A stretch of 64,000 nucleotides of DNA from Lineus longissimus (Eukaryota; Nemertea; Pilidiophora; Heteronemertea; Lineidae): contig NC_088325.1 of assembly GCF_910592395.1 (NCBI RefSeq), positions 12,404,109-12,468,108 of the forward strand, given 5' to 3'. Below the pieces are notes generated by a model, which was given only the letters and a program-made list of their open reading frames with translations, ran no database searches and had not been told where the DNA came from. The position numbers were made by a program, and so were the translations under genes. Below, piece by piece: positions 48,491-61,375 of this stretch; position 1 is the first letter of the stretch, and each line of letters opens with the position of its first letter.

Positions 48491-50570
48491 AAGTCTGTTA
48501 TCGGGGAAAGCACATCTCGAGTTAAGCACAACCTGCCATGTCTGTGAAGTATCATCCCGTGTTGTCGACAGGGTTTTAAGAATAATCAATTTATATGATT
48601 ACATATTAAACTGAATGCAGCAAAGTAAGTTGTTTGAAACAGAGAAGCCTTTTCAAGATTACCAGACCCATAATTATAACCGCACCTAGCCCAGATATCA
48701 ATCTTTGAAACCCAATCAAAGCCGCTCTTCTGACCAGGATTAAAACGCCCACAGACTATTGATTGCAAAGAGATAAGTCTACTAAGTATCAACTTTTAGG
48801 AAGCATTAAAGAAGAAAAGGTCATGACTGTCTACTTGTCCATGGGCAGTAATGCAAAGAAGTCTGATGATTCGATACAAAAATTTATATTTTGTGATATG
48901 TTTCAGTGGAGGTGCATTGGATTTCAAATGTGATGTCTCAACCGGGTGGCGGTCTGGTGTAGTGTATGGCATGACAAGTAAGAAGAAAGAAGTGATTTGT
49001 CTGTCTGTTGAGGTGTGAGGTGTTATGATGTTGTTTACAGGAATACCAAACATACAAATTATGTTTAACCAACAACATAAATACCCACTTGCATCTCCCA
49101 ACACAACACTAGAATACTTCCTACTCGCAGCCTGGTCTCAAGGCGACCATTTATCTATTTCACCTCGCAATCCATGTACAACATTTCTTTCTAGGGGTGA
49201 GGCTGTAAAGCCACACCCCACTCAGGTAAGGCTATCTCCGCCATAAATCGTAGTCTAGACCACTCCAGGTCAGACTGGACTGCAATAGAGTAGATGACTT
49301 CTTAATAAGAGTCATCTGAAGGAGAGATCAAACAGGACCTATCGGTGAGGTGTCCTGATGGAACAGGATATTGATTCTGCTCTTGACCACAAGAGATGAA
49401 GAATTGCAATGATCGAGGAAGTATCTACAGCAGCTGGCCTCTTGTTCTTCAGCGTTCATGTTACAAAGAGCTTGTGCGTCTGACTGCAGTTTTATGCTCC
49501 TTATCGTAACAGCGTATTGTAAACACAGAAATGTCTGTGTACCTGATATTTTCAAATCTTTCATTCAAGTCATCCTTAATAGCGATGAGTAAAATAATAG
49601 ACTGTTTCTGAAAAAGACAGCATACAGACTATAATCACACAACCTGGTACAACAATACAAAATAAAGTAGTTGGCAACAGGATTGTCTCATTATAAATGA
49701 TGTTCCATACTACTCCAAAAACTAATTGCCAGTCTAATATTCCTCCGTTGAAAGCGGAAACGCTGCAACAGAGATTATAACAGGGCGATCATATTTCGTA
49801 CAGAGCGTTGATGTGTACATGGCCTAACACTGATTGGCTTTCTCTTAATTACTTCACTCTGTGTTTGAAACACAGATGACAATTTTTGTAGGATGGATTG
49901 TGTTGTGTTATTGTTTGGTGTTGTGGGCGTAGTAGCACGGGTGTAACTGATTGATCTCTAGGCTGTTTCGTTAAACGGGTGGGCTGTGAATTTATTGTTA
50001 TTTTTGACGACAGGCAGTCAGTTCTTCACCACTAGTGCTGTATTCAGTAGCAACACTACACACGTTCGACGTCAACAAAAATCTATAGAGGACTGGTGTG
50101 ATTGATTGCTTAACGTCAGGTCCTGAGAAAGGAGGCAGCTCTTCAAAGGAGGGGCGTCCTGCTGCATTTTTAGTGCAAGTTTATGAAAATCCTAGTCAAT
50201 TTCAAAGACTTTTTTAGAATAGGGGGGCACGCCACCCCTCGCTAACATGCCTGGATTATTACCCGACAATAGTCATTGATAGTACTACATGCGGCCTCCC
50301 AAGATCCATATCTGCCTACGAGCAGGCACAGGAAAGAGATTCATGACGAAGAAATCCAAGAGGACTAGTTTCTGTTTACTTTCGACACCAAAAAAGACAC
50401 TGGTGGACAGGTTATGAACTCAAACCTCATCACTTCAGCACCCAGAGCAAACCTACTGAATACTACTCATACATAAACAGAACGTTAACGTTTAATGTCT
50501 CCCAAGTGGTTACTGACAACACTCGTGATCGCCCGGAAATTTCATTTACGCCACGTAGACAAATGTGCCA

Positions 50571-51165
50571 AATGATCTGTCACATATCTGCATTGCCTAA
50601 TGGTTCATACATCCATGGTAAGGAATGCAAAGTACCTTCTTGTTATCAGTAATAACTTTGTGTTCATCTCTGAAATGATAAACAGAAGTAAATCCTACCG
50701 AAATAATAGATAGGGCTACATGTAGGCCATGGAAAATTAACTTTTTTCCCGTTAAGGTTTTCTCAGTGATTTTTAGGTCACAAGATCATATTCTTTCAAA
50801 TAAGCTTTGCAGCCACCCTGGATTTTATCTCTAATCCAAGATGGCCACCACAAAATCCAAAATGGCTGTTTAATCTCCTTATGTTGACCTGATATGAGTA
50901 TCGGTCGCATATATCGATTCCTTCATCAGCAACATCAAATAAAAAAAAACGAAAAATAAATTTCTCTCATGGTTCAAAAAATGATTTAAGTCTATTGCTT
51001 GTTAATTAAACTCCAAAAATTTGGCATTTTGATCATACAGCAGCCAATTCGATGTAATGCGCTAGCTCATACATCACATTCCTGCACAAGCTAATGGTCC
51101 ATATCAACGTGGTAAGGAATGCTAAACACCGTCTTGTTACTAGCAATACCTTTAATAGCTATGAT
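50571..51165. repeat. Split duplication, offset about 493 bp
   Basis: CACAT(A/T), TAATGGT(T/C)CATA, GGTAAGGAATGC and CTTCTTGTTATCAG-type motifs at 50,571-50,670 recur at 51,064-51,165. The intervening DNA includes a segment with CCAAGATGGCCACCACAAAA. Confidence 0.82.
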
Positions 51166-52499
51166 CGTACCGTGATAATACCCTATAGCGCCCCGATGTA
51201 AGGCGCGACAAATGAGGCAAGACGTTAAGGTGTTGATGGATGGCGAAGAAATTGCTAACTGTTCTCGGCATATTTGCGCGTTCTTGATCAATGGTATGCA
51301 TATGATACCAATGCGGGTCACTGGAGCCTCGAAGCAAACATACTCTAATATGATTGAGCTCAAGAAAGGAAAAATCAGGACACAGAATTGTGTTGGAGAC
51401 AGATATGAATGTATAATTTATTCATGTAAACAGCATAGATTTGCTCTCATGTTTTTAAATTTAATGAATAATTCTGTAGGTTTGCACGTGACAGGGTGCA
51501 CATCATGGTTGCCCTCTCTTGTTGACACTGGTGGATATATTCTGATATTTCAAAATGGTAGGGAGCCAATTGCATGAAATCGACAACAGTTGTGGGACTT
51601 TACAGCAGATGAAAATGCCAAGTTTCAGCAATTTTGCATGCAAAGAAGCGGAATGTACTGTACGGTATTGATTAGTATCCAAAACATTTTGCAAGTGGAA
51701 CATTTTACAAGAACATATTTTCAAGACGAGAATAACATCTTGTCATTTGGCGTCGAGTATAGTATGCATTGTTTCCATAGAAACTAGTTGTTTACACCTT
51801 GGTGCAGAATATACCCCGAAGATACATCACCCGACAGATTGTTTTATATCAGAGTACAAAGGCATCGAAAATGCAATTTCACCAAACTTGATCATACAAT
51901 ATGCAGTGACAATGACTCTTACATCCGCTGTTGTAAAACCATATATTGGACAAATGTTGCAACTGTTGTCGCTCAAGTTGAAATACAATATTGCATTTTT
52001 GATAAATGACTTTTGACGGATTGGAATTGGTTATAAATATTCAGGAACTTGCACTACACTTTCAGACTACACGCATATGACAAACAAGGTAGTTTTGTTG
52101 CAGCAACCTATGATAACAGAACACTTGACATCTATCTCTACACGTAGTTTGCGGGGGTCATCACAGTGTGGTGGTTATCAATAGCAACGCACATACAAGA
52201 CAAACGAGAGATGGTTGTCACAGCAACCTGCGATATTATTTCAAGTGACAAATATTTCTAGTCTGCAGTGGTTATCACAGGTTCCTTTATCAAGAATTTG
52301 TCACTGTGTTGACCTTCGATAAATACATCCAGCCGAGCGCCGACTGGTTATGCCCCAGAAAAGAAGTACTTTCCTTTTCATCATGAAAATAATCATCGTA
52401 CATTGTAGGTCACAGCAACAAGAATCTCATGTTCATGGGTACTTAAGATGTGAAACAGGCCGGGAAGTCGACAAAAATATTATGTCGTACAAGTGTTGC

Positions 52500-52850
52500 A
52501 ATCATTTGCACCATTGTTGAAGCAAATTTCTTGGGTTTGTTGAGGGTAAATACCATGTAAATGTCATCTGAAGTAGGAAATTTTGAAACTTTCTGGAAGA
52601 TGTACGACAATTGTTACAATAATTTGCTCTGTAGCAATTATGTTTCCAGCCGCGGAAAGTTTGAAAGACATACTTCACTACTGGTGCAATATTTTGAATG
52701 AATTTCATTTTTTTAGATAACATACATATACGTGCCATCAATATGTAAATATCATTTGAAGTGAGATGTGGAAGATGTTTTGTCGTGATAATTTGCATCG
52801 ATGTTGAAATAAATTTATTGCGTTGTTCAGGGTAAATACCATATTTATTG
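52500..52850. repeat. Duplication, offset about 287 bp
   Basis: TTTGCA(C/T)C, ATTGTTGAAGCAAATTTCTT and GGGTAAATACCAT at 52,503-52,560 recur as TTTGCATCGATGTTGAAATA and GGGTAAATACCATA at 52,791-52,845. A third related piece (ATGTAAATATCATTTGAAGT) is at 52,742. Confidence 0.78.
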
Positions 52851-55800
52851 CCGATGGTTTGCAGTACTGTTATACTATTTTTCCCAACACGAGGCAGAGA
52901 GTTTTGAAACTAACTTTAAAGACCAGTTGTCATTAAAGCTGACACGCATAAATAAAAACACCAGAGGCCAAGTTAGAAAGGAAAAAAAACACAAAAAAAT
53001 GTAAAAACTTTTGGAAAAACAACTCGATCATTAGTATCGAGTGCAAAAAAGTGCATGGCGGAGTCGAGTTGAATGAAGTGGAATCAACTGGAAAGTGTTT
53101 TTCTTTATGGTAGAATTTCAGATAACTACATTACCTCCAACTCAAATATCAAACTACTCTGACCACCTTAGAAAAAGCTTTCAATAGAACATGTAGCGTG
53201 TTGGTAGCGTAAAGGAAAGTGTCTCGCTTGTGAATATTATCACAATTATCTGATGTCTATTACCCGAGGGTGAATCTAATTAAATTGACACATTCGCCTG
53301 GTTCAAAATTGGCTTGAAGGTAAAAATATCTCATGCTTTCAACACACTTGTATTCTAAGGTATGATAATGCTTTTTCCTTCAAAGATAGGAATATGTGTC
53401 GAGGCGATAGGAATGGACAATGACCCGAGTTTTCAAATTTCAGTGTTGTGTGACGTCATGTTTGACATCAGAGGTCGTTACCTTCATTGTAATGTGTATG
53501 ACCTTAGCCGCAAAGTCACCCAACACTCGATTTGTCATGTGATAAGTGATGATAAGTTTACTAGTCTCGCAAAAGTGAATTTTTGGCATTGTGAGCGCTC
53601 TCATCTGCCCCAGAACGAAAGAGGCAAGTTCTGTATTCCAAGTAATTTATCACAATCAGACAAACAGGACTGGCTTCCCAGGCTCCAATTGAGTGAATGG
53701 TTGAGAGACAGCAGATGAAGACTCGGGGCCAATTAGGCCACGTATAATTGCCTTGGGGTGCCATGGGGCCTGCCTGTTATGCGTTAATGGTATAGCATGA
53801 TCAAAAATCATATTTCATGGGTAATTTCCACCATATATTTCTTGAATACCGAATGACCTATTCTGGTAAAGAGCGCATGGCTTCTCCATGAAGCTAACTT
53901 ACTTGGATCATAAAACAATATGTTGTCACTATCAAATTCGATCATTGGAAAACTTCTTCTTCTTCAGTGTTTGTCTTTGCTTGAAGGTGCTATTCTCCAG
54001 GGAATATTCCTCCGAGCGAATAGGGTTTATTGGCCTAGTGACCCCGTCTTCAGCCAGAGGTAGAGTCCGACGCAAGCTACTCATGTTTCTAACTTGGCTG
54101 GGTCTCATGCTTGCTCTGGCATAGACACCAGATACAAGGAGCCTCGGTTTTAAGTCACATTGAAGGAGTGTGAAGAGCCAGGAATTTTAGATCCTTGAAA
54201 GCCACCCGGTTCATCCAAAAATACAATCTTGATCAGTTCTTCCCGGGATTGCACCCAGGCCGCATACCGTTTCAAACTGTCTCACTGTCAGGTTGATCTG
54301 TGTGGTTTTGACCATCAACCAACTTCAGCTCCAAGTGCATAAGGGTCACGCAATATGAATGTTTGAGGTTGAACATAAAGATACCATCTCCTGTTGGTCA
54401 TGAGATACTTCATATTCACAAAGGTCAGAACCACAAGCAGATTTTTAAAAATAAATCATTACTCTTCCCTAAAAGCTGAGACGTCATATCAATTTTCACA
54501 ATGGTCCATACCCTTGGGGCTCTTTGCCGGCCAATAATTCGCAACACTGCCGACCACATGGCATAACATCGCCCACCGTGCCCAGGGGATTGTGGGATAT
54601 ATTGCTGTATTTGGCAGTTGGTCCCATCAATTTTTCACAGTCTGTCTGGTGGGAGAAACACCAAAGGGCCGACACAAGAGGTCAGCTGATAAACTAGCAA
54701 GAGACATCCCTTGGACATGTTGGAATTGAAATATGGCGATTTGATACTGCAATGATAAGTTGTGGTTTCACAACAGTAACTTGATATTTCGCCCTGGAGT
54801 ATCAGTTGCCCAACTAGCCGAGAATCGTGTGTATTCAAGCTAGGCACTCCAACTTACCAACTGGTCTGTCCTTGGGTGTCTATCTGGTAATAATTGCAAT
54901 ATTACATTGGATTCTGAGATAAGCTCGGTAAGTTGGAAGGCCTGCTTCGGTTTTCTTCAGGTTGGGGATGAATCTTTTGGGCTGGTACGGATTTGGCTAC
55001 GACACAAAACCAATTTTATTCTAATTGAAACACTTTCCAAATGCAATCAGTGATACAACTGCGAACACAATTCAGATTACATATTGAAATTATTCAAGAT
55101 AGGCAAGAACAAAGATGCCAGTGCAACCACTGCATACTGTATACAACATATTATTTCAAGTTCAAGTGAAATGGCTTTATTGAGAAGTAATAAGGAATGG
55201 AACTTGAGGGTTTTCTCAATCTGAAACTATTCTGTAGGAGGCTACAGAATTAGACGCCAGGCTCAATGAGGTATAAACCTCTACTTACTTATACAAATAT
55301 GTCTGTTTCTATTGATTCAAACTAGAATATGTCAGGAGGGTCAGCTCCTTGAGAAGGTAACACTTTAACTCTCGGGCCTGGATTTACTATTGCTATTGCT
55401 GTCACCTTCCCTCTTTTTTTGGCAGAAGTTTTCCCAATATTGCTTCAGATATTTTAGACTTTTACCATCGAACCTTCCTTCCTTGGATTTTTACTCACCT
55501 GCAATAAACAAAAGAAGGAAATGATTAGCATCATTGGTACTAGTAAGGTAATTCATACTGATCAAAACGAAATAATAGGGCTCGACATAAGGCGACAAAT
55601 ACAGATAGTTTCTCAGAAGACTCGGCTGAAATCTGGAAGTATACAAAATATATTATGTGAAGAAATGACCCAAAAAGATGATACATACTGACTCATGGAG
55701 TGAACATCAGATCCAAACTGAAGTAAAATGGCTGTTGCTGTTATTTCATAAATATTTGAAAACTTAGCTTTTGTATACAAGTAGTGTTTTCACTGAGCTC

Positions 55801-56748
55801 ATCCCAGAGTTATTAATCTTTCCAATGCGAAATCAAGTGTTATACACACATTGTTGAGAGGTTGAGTTCTTCATAACTTGGATCCTGCAGAAGCAGCTTA
55901 GACTGAGCGATTAGAATGGTTATGTGACAAGCATACCGCTTGTGTTGCCCATCGAGAAAATAAACGATGTGAAAGTCGATATAAAACTTATTGCGGTCTC
56001 CTGGAAATGTTGTTCCCATTTTTTGTCATAAGCATCTAGCTAGCTCTACAATATTGAGATCAGAAGGAGCATGGAGTAAACATACACTGGCAGAGAGCTT
56101 GCCATGGTCTTGCTTGAATGACATGCCAAGCCCTACATGCATGATGCCGAAAGAAACACCTCAGACGTGTCAGAGTTGAATGGCAGGAAAACTATAGACA
56201 TGTCGGGGGTGAAAGATGCTACTAACACAGACGAGTTAGAGATGAAAGGCAGGAGTACCTCTGCCATGTCAATGAAAGGCGCAACTACTATAGATGTGCC
56301 AGACAGAGGTAAACGGCAACTTATCAAGTTTATACACCAAATGGTATAGTTAATGGGTGGCGTCAGAAAATTTGATTATATTAAATCCCTTTCATACTTT
56401 CATCTAACTGACCAAATTCAAAGGTACACATATAGTACCTTCCCGGATTTCATTCTATATTCGTGTCTCTATTCAAGACAGAGAAATGAAGGCGACGGGG
56501 TGAAGTGACATTTGAATTCCCAAATTCACATATTCACTATTCGACCACTCTCGAGATGTTGTACCAATATCATTTTGGAAGCATTTCTCCATATCGTGGA
56601 ATAGTGAGTGACTCTTGGAGTGGAAACCGTATCAGTCATGTCCAATTGTTAATTCAAATTGTGGGGATGTGACATATAGGATTGGACTGTTGACTGGGAG
56701 TCAACATTGATTGGGATGTACTTCAAGGGTAGCCAGCTTTGGACACCT

Positions 56749-56962
56749 ACACTCTTAGAAATAAAGGCTTTTGAGCTTCCAACACAATGAATATTCACCC
56801 CGTAGAGGTTTTTTTGTTAAAATGAAAAGTCCCAAATGGATTTTTATTTTCACTTCACTGAAAAACTTCTGTTGGCCGCATATTTGTGTTGGCTGAAAAA
56901 CCATTCAAAGTTTTTCAAAAGCTGAAAAACCTTTATTTAAACCTTATTTCTAAGAGAGTATG
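56749..56962. mobile_element. MITE copy B, TIR CACTCTTAGAAA
   Basis: The left terminus ACACTCTTAGAAATAAAGGC is inverted at the right as ACCTTATTTCTAAGAGAGTAT. The interior shares GTTTTT/GAAAAAC motifs and a GGCCG(A/C)ATATTTGT-like segment with the copy at 3,968. No coding sequence. The family name is not recognised. Confidence 0.82.
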
Positions 56963-57544
56963 ATAAATCTACACCACCCCAGCTGGTCAGTATTCCTGCA
57001 CTCGTGTCCATCTCCTCTTGAAAAGCGCCCCCTGTAGAAAAGCCAACCAACATGTCAATCAAGAACTGGAATTGCTCACTTCAACTAAACTAGCAGATGA
57101 ATTGAAAAAAGATCCTGTGACAGAATTTGCATTTCGTGATCCAATCTAGCAGCAACTTTTCAATCCTCAAAGCCCTGGGGAGGAACTGAAGAGAAAAGAA
57201 TGTTATCTGCTTCTCACATCTAATCTAACATATTGGGAAAATTTGACTCGGTGTTCTACTGAGCCAACTCCAGTAAAACCAGTATAGATTAGGACAACGC
57301 TTCGTCACCTTAAGTTACTCTCAGGTAACCACGGAAAGAGAAAGAAGAGGGTCTTCATCTTCTTCAACATGTCTTATAGAACAGGAAATTGACTGAGGGA
57401 TGGCAAAATCTTTCAAGCTCAGCGATTAGTAAATCAGGTTGCCAGTGAACCAAAAGAGAGGTTAGCTCATGCACGCTGTCACTGCATCAGATCTTTTGGT
57501 TTAGTGTCTAAACCTTCAGCCAACCTAATCTCATGTTTCTTCCT

Positions 57545-57780
57545 TGATAATAGCACCATCAATTCAATCTGTTTCCGAATGACTCGGGTAAAAAATTAGC
57601 ACAAAAACTGGTAATAAAAAAGGGAATACCGGTACCCCGTAACAGCGTATCGTCTTTTACACTCACATTTCTTACATAATGATAGTGCCATGAATTTAAT
57701 CAGTTTTCAAATGACTCGGAAAAAGGCTTCGCACAAAATTTATAATCACTTCTAAAGAGGCAATACCAGCAACACCAAAT
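57545..57780. repeat. Duplication, offset about 131 bp
   Basis: GATAATAGCACCATCAATTC...AATGACTCGGGTAAAA...GCACAAAA...GGGAATACC recurs as GATAGTGCCATGAATTTAAT...AATGACTCGGAAAAAG...GCACAAAA...GGCAATACC. Diverged. Confidence 0.8.
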
Positions 57781-58439
57781 CGTGCGAGAGCATTTAAAAA
57801 CTCTTATCAGCCAAGTCAAAGGAATATCTTCTTTGCCTTTGTTAATATCATCAGCCAAAAAAGCTCCGGAAATTACAACTATATTAAGCACAGAGGCGAA
57901 TTCCTTCATTAAACCTCTTTGCCTGCCATGTAAAATAGATCTTTCCATCCAGAGCAGGAAATTTTTTCAGTACGCGGCACTTGACAGCAAAAAGAAATCA
58001 AAATTCACAGTACCCAGCACTCGTGATTGCTACACTCGTTCCGCTGTGCATAATTAGCTCTGCTTAATTAACACTCATTCTGCTCGTTAGTGCGGTTCTG
58101 TTGATTGCAGGTTGTCAGATATCACCCGAGGCGGGGAAACGTAGACGGTGCCGATGCCGGCGGGAAACATTTGATATGGGCTATGATGGAACCTTCAAAG
58201 GACAGAAGCAGCGCAGATAAATACCACACTTTTAGAAGCGCATTTGTTCATTTAGTCACAAATGAAACTTTTTCATTACTCATTTTCTGATGGCCTTTCT
58301 ATACAGTGCCTAAAACCTTCTCTGTATTTCGTACTCCAATGGAATTAATTAATAGTGCAAAATGACTAAATTGATCAGCTGAAAATTTGAGGTACTTTGG
58401 TGTGGCCAATGCCACAAGAACTCATCAAGAAGTTTCCAA

Positions 58440-58760
58440 AATACCGTGAAGACTTCACTTAAAGTATTGGTAATCTAAGAATGCCAAGTCTCACTCTCTC
58501 GTAACGCTAAAGGTTAATGTCGCTCTCAGGCCATCAACTACTGTATAGTTACGAGCAACTTAAAACCATTCTGCAGTTGACCAACATCTTGATATCATTC
58601 TGAAAGCTTCAAGGTATTATTCAATTGACAACAAAACAAAACTCAAGAAAGGCCAGATTCCGTTCTCAATAGGTTAATGATTCAAGTCACTTTCAGGCCA
58701 TTGACTACGCAAGTCGCGAGCAATTTGAAAACGCTCCGCAGCTGACGTTGGAGCTCGTTA
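58440..58760. repeat. Duplication, offset about 167 bp
   Basis: AGGTTAATG, GTC(G/A)CT(C/T)TCAGGCCAT, (A/G)ACTAC and CGAGCAA(C/T)TT(A/G)AAA recur at 58,513-58,565 and 58,672-58,730. Diverged copies. Confidence 0.82.
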
Positions 58761-58929
58761 ACGGTCATTTGAGAACATTAAGTCAAAACCCTTTGATTTA
58801 TTTAATGACCTCTCAACACGCCACTATTCAATCTTCTTGATGATGCTGATCTCCGGTACAAGTACGAGGGCAACTTCTTACAATGACACCCTCCAGCATG
58901 TCTAGGGCTGGGTTGAGGAATTGATACCA

Positions 58930-59080
58930 CACTATAGTGGAACCCCGGTCGGTGACCACCCCATTATGACGACCAAGAATCACTGGTCACGAATGGTTTC
59001 TTAAGTTCAAATATTTTTTTCACCCCTTTTTTTTTCTGCACAAAATGAAGAAACCTTGTCAGTCATTTTGCACCTAAATT
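58930..59080. mobile_element. CAGTGGAACC-type element fragment, copy 4 with left end
   Basis: The left end is TATAGTGGAACCCCGGTCGG followed by TGACCACCCCATTATGACGA, then AGTTCAAATATTTTTTTCAC, CTGCACAAAATGAAGAAACC and GTCAGTC. It supplies the opposite terminus to copies 1 and 2, so together the copies define an element with about 17-bp inverted ends and TA target sites. Confidence 0.8.
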
Positions 59081-59429
59081 TTAACAAGTTTGCACAAAAC
59101 ACACACAAACCAAACTCTTTAGATGTGGCTTGGTTCGTTGCAATTGAAGATGCGGTTCTTAATTGGTGAAACTCGAGTATTTTTTCTCTTCATTCTTATC
59201 ACTGAGATTGCCTTTAATAGTCTTTTTGATCACTGGATCTTGTTCCCCAATCTGGAACGTGGATGTGGAATCATCCTTGGGGCATTGGCACAGTAAACAA
59301 ATGACAAATCACGAATATTTGTCAAATTTGCTGAGTTACGATCTAACCTTGTTTACTATTGAACTGTGCATCCCTCTGATTGCCTGGTCGATAGGAAATC
59401 AAGGCTTAACCAGGTTACATCAAATTTCA

Positions 59430-59620
59430 CTTAGGATTTCTGATCGGCTAGAATTGAGTTGGTATCGTTTGAACCTCAGGGTAATGTGGCATCTCTATTG
59501 AAAGATCTTTTACTCTGTATCTCATATTTCTGATCGGGTAGAATTGAGTTTGTACAGTATGTCTAAAGGTCTTTGGGTGCGGAGGTCTTTTATACAGTGT
59601 TTGATATTGTAATAGTTTTA
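59430..59620. repeat. Duplication, offset about 90 bp
   Basis: TTTCTGATCGG(C/G)TAGAATTGAG occurs at 59,437 and 59,527, each followed by AAAG(A/G)TCTTT and a TTTA(C/T) segment. Short tandem duplication. Confidence 0.85.
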
Positions 59621-60804
59621 TTCCTCAAACAAGCGTGAATAGTTTTGATGTACAATGAGATAGGAAAGACCCCTTCTGGCAATTTCTTGAAACTCAATCT
59701 GACAAACGTTGCTCCGACCCTTAGTCTCTCTTTAACACTGTATCTCTGATTCTTTTGCAGGTTTCGTCATTTAGATCCTCACTGTATATCATAAGAGAAG
59801 GCATGAATAACACTGCTGTTATCTCCAATTTGGCCGTTCCAAACTCATCAAGACTACAGTATCTAAATACAAAACTGTCATTGTGATAGATATCCGTCAA
59901 TATCTGATGCCTTCGACAACGTTGCGCCCATTTTGATAATGGCCAGTCTGACCTGCACAGCGAGATTAAGGCATTTACGGGTTGAAGAGTGTCTGGTCTA
60001 TTGTCATCCTGGCATGACTTGGTTTACAGAATCAGTCAGAGTCGGAAAGTCTATTCTTCTTCTTCCTTAAAGTGATTCGGCTCTTATTGGGGCGTATTTT
60101 ATCACATGGTCAATCCTTAACAACATAAGTATCTTCACACAGATGTACAGTCATTTCAAACACCTACCAATCAGCACTTTATTGTCAAGCAAAAATTTGC
60201 GGGAATTTGCCTTCTTAAGCATCGACCCAGGTCCAACACTCAACAGTTTCACACTACGGTTGTCAATTAAAATATCCACACACCAGACTCTAAAACGTCG
60301 TAATTTGTAACTCCAGGCCCCCTCATCAATTACACTCGCCGGGAACAGCAGGCTATCTGTGCACCAAACCGTACTATTTCCAGCTTAATTTACTTAAATA
60401 TCGAGCAACAAGTCCATGAATTTTAATCAGTCCCCGCCAAATTTTTCTCCCCAGAGAAATAAAAGCTTGAATATTTTCTTCTGGTATTAAGTTTTATGTA
60501 AAATTTCTGATTTAGCGCTATTTGGGTTTTCAACGTTGCGATTCAAAGATTGCCATTGTTGTTCCAAGGAGCGTGAAATTAAAATGAGATTTTTTCCATC
60601 AGGTTTGAGGATTACTGGTTGTTTTCCTTGGTTGATGAGCAGCACTTCAAGGTGGCTCCCTTGATAAGGCAGTGCGTTGAAACTATACAGGGTGTTGCAC
60701 AAGATATCACACATTTTTGTGTCACTTCTATTACACATGTTAGACTTGAGATGAGCTGGTTTCTGTGGGTGTCGATGTCTGTTCACTGGAAAACAAAGAA
60801 CTGA

Positions 60805-60900
60805 CTGCCACCCTTGAAATTGACATTCACTTCGTTTGAAAGAGTTCTAATTGCTTTAAAAATAGGGTTTCAGATTCTAGCCAAAATGATAGTGCCTATG
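60805..60900. mobile_element. Half copy of the long-TIR MITE
   Basis: The series CCACCCTTGAAATTGACATT, TTCACTT, AATTGCTTTAAAAATAGGGT and TTCTAGCCAAAATGATAGTG matches the reverse complement of the left arm at 17.7 kb. The opposite arm is absent, so this is a fragment. Confidence 0.75.
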
Positions 60901-61245
60901 GACAAACCATGATAATTGTACCATAGTTCAAAGCCATATGAGACATGCGGATTCATAAATATGATACTCACTGCTTTGTCCTCTTTGTCCGTGGGTTTGC
61001 CTTCCTCACCTAAGGGGCCAAACCCGATAATCAAATCAATGAACAAGGGATGGACCAGCTGACTCTCGTACATCGCCTGCTAGCGGGTCAACAGTGACCA
61101 GAATCATGTCACAGTTGCAGTTATACAAACCACTAGTATGTTTGAAAGCGGATATAAGTGCTGGTTTGGGAGTAGTTTAGAGGAATTTGAAGAAGGTTTG
61201 GCCTAATTTTGTGGTTGAGAATGACGCAAATATGTCCCCAGTACA

Positions 61246-61375
61246 ATTATAGCCTCAGTGTGCCCTGATGTGAGCTGCCAGCTCTTTTCAACACTGTAGA
61301 GGCTATAACTGTACTTCTCTACAGTTATAGCCTCTACAACCCTTCTCTACAGTTATAGCCTCTACAACCCTTTTC
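61246..61375. repeat. Hairpin plus 28-bp tandem repeat (GTACAGTTATAGCCTC)
   Basis: GTACAATTATAGCCTC near 61,249 is inverted as GAGGCTATAACTGTAC near 61,301, about 50 bp apart. Immediately after, ACAGTTATAGCCTCTACAAC is tandemly repeated at 61,321 and 61,349. A related GTACAGTTATAGCCCCTATA is at about 35,754. Possibly a small palindromic element. Confidence 0.85.

Noticed and set aside
51212-51577. 121-codon plus-strand ORF
   Set aside because: No recognisable family; it overlaps one copy of a local duplication and lacks supporting splice or domain signals. Could be revisited with RNA data.
53362-53718. 118-codon plus-strand ORF
   Set aside because: Looks moderately protein-like but matches no family I know and stands alone within the large intron; evidence is insufficient for a gene call.
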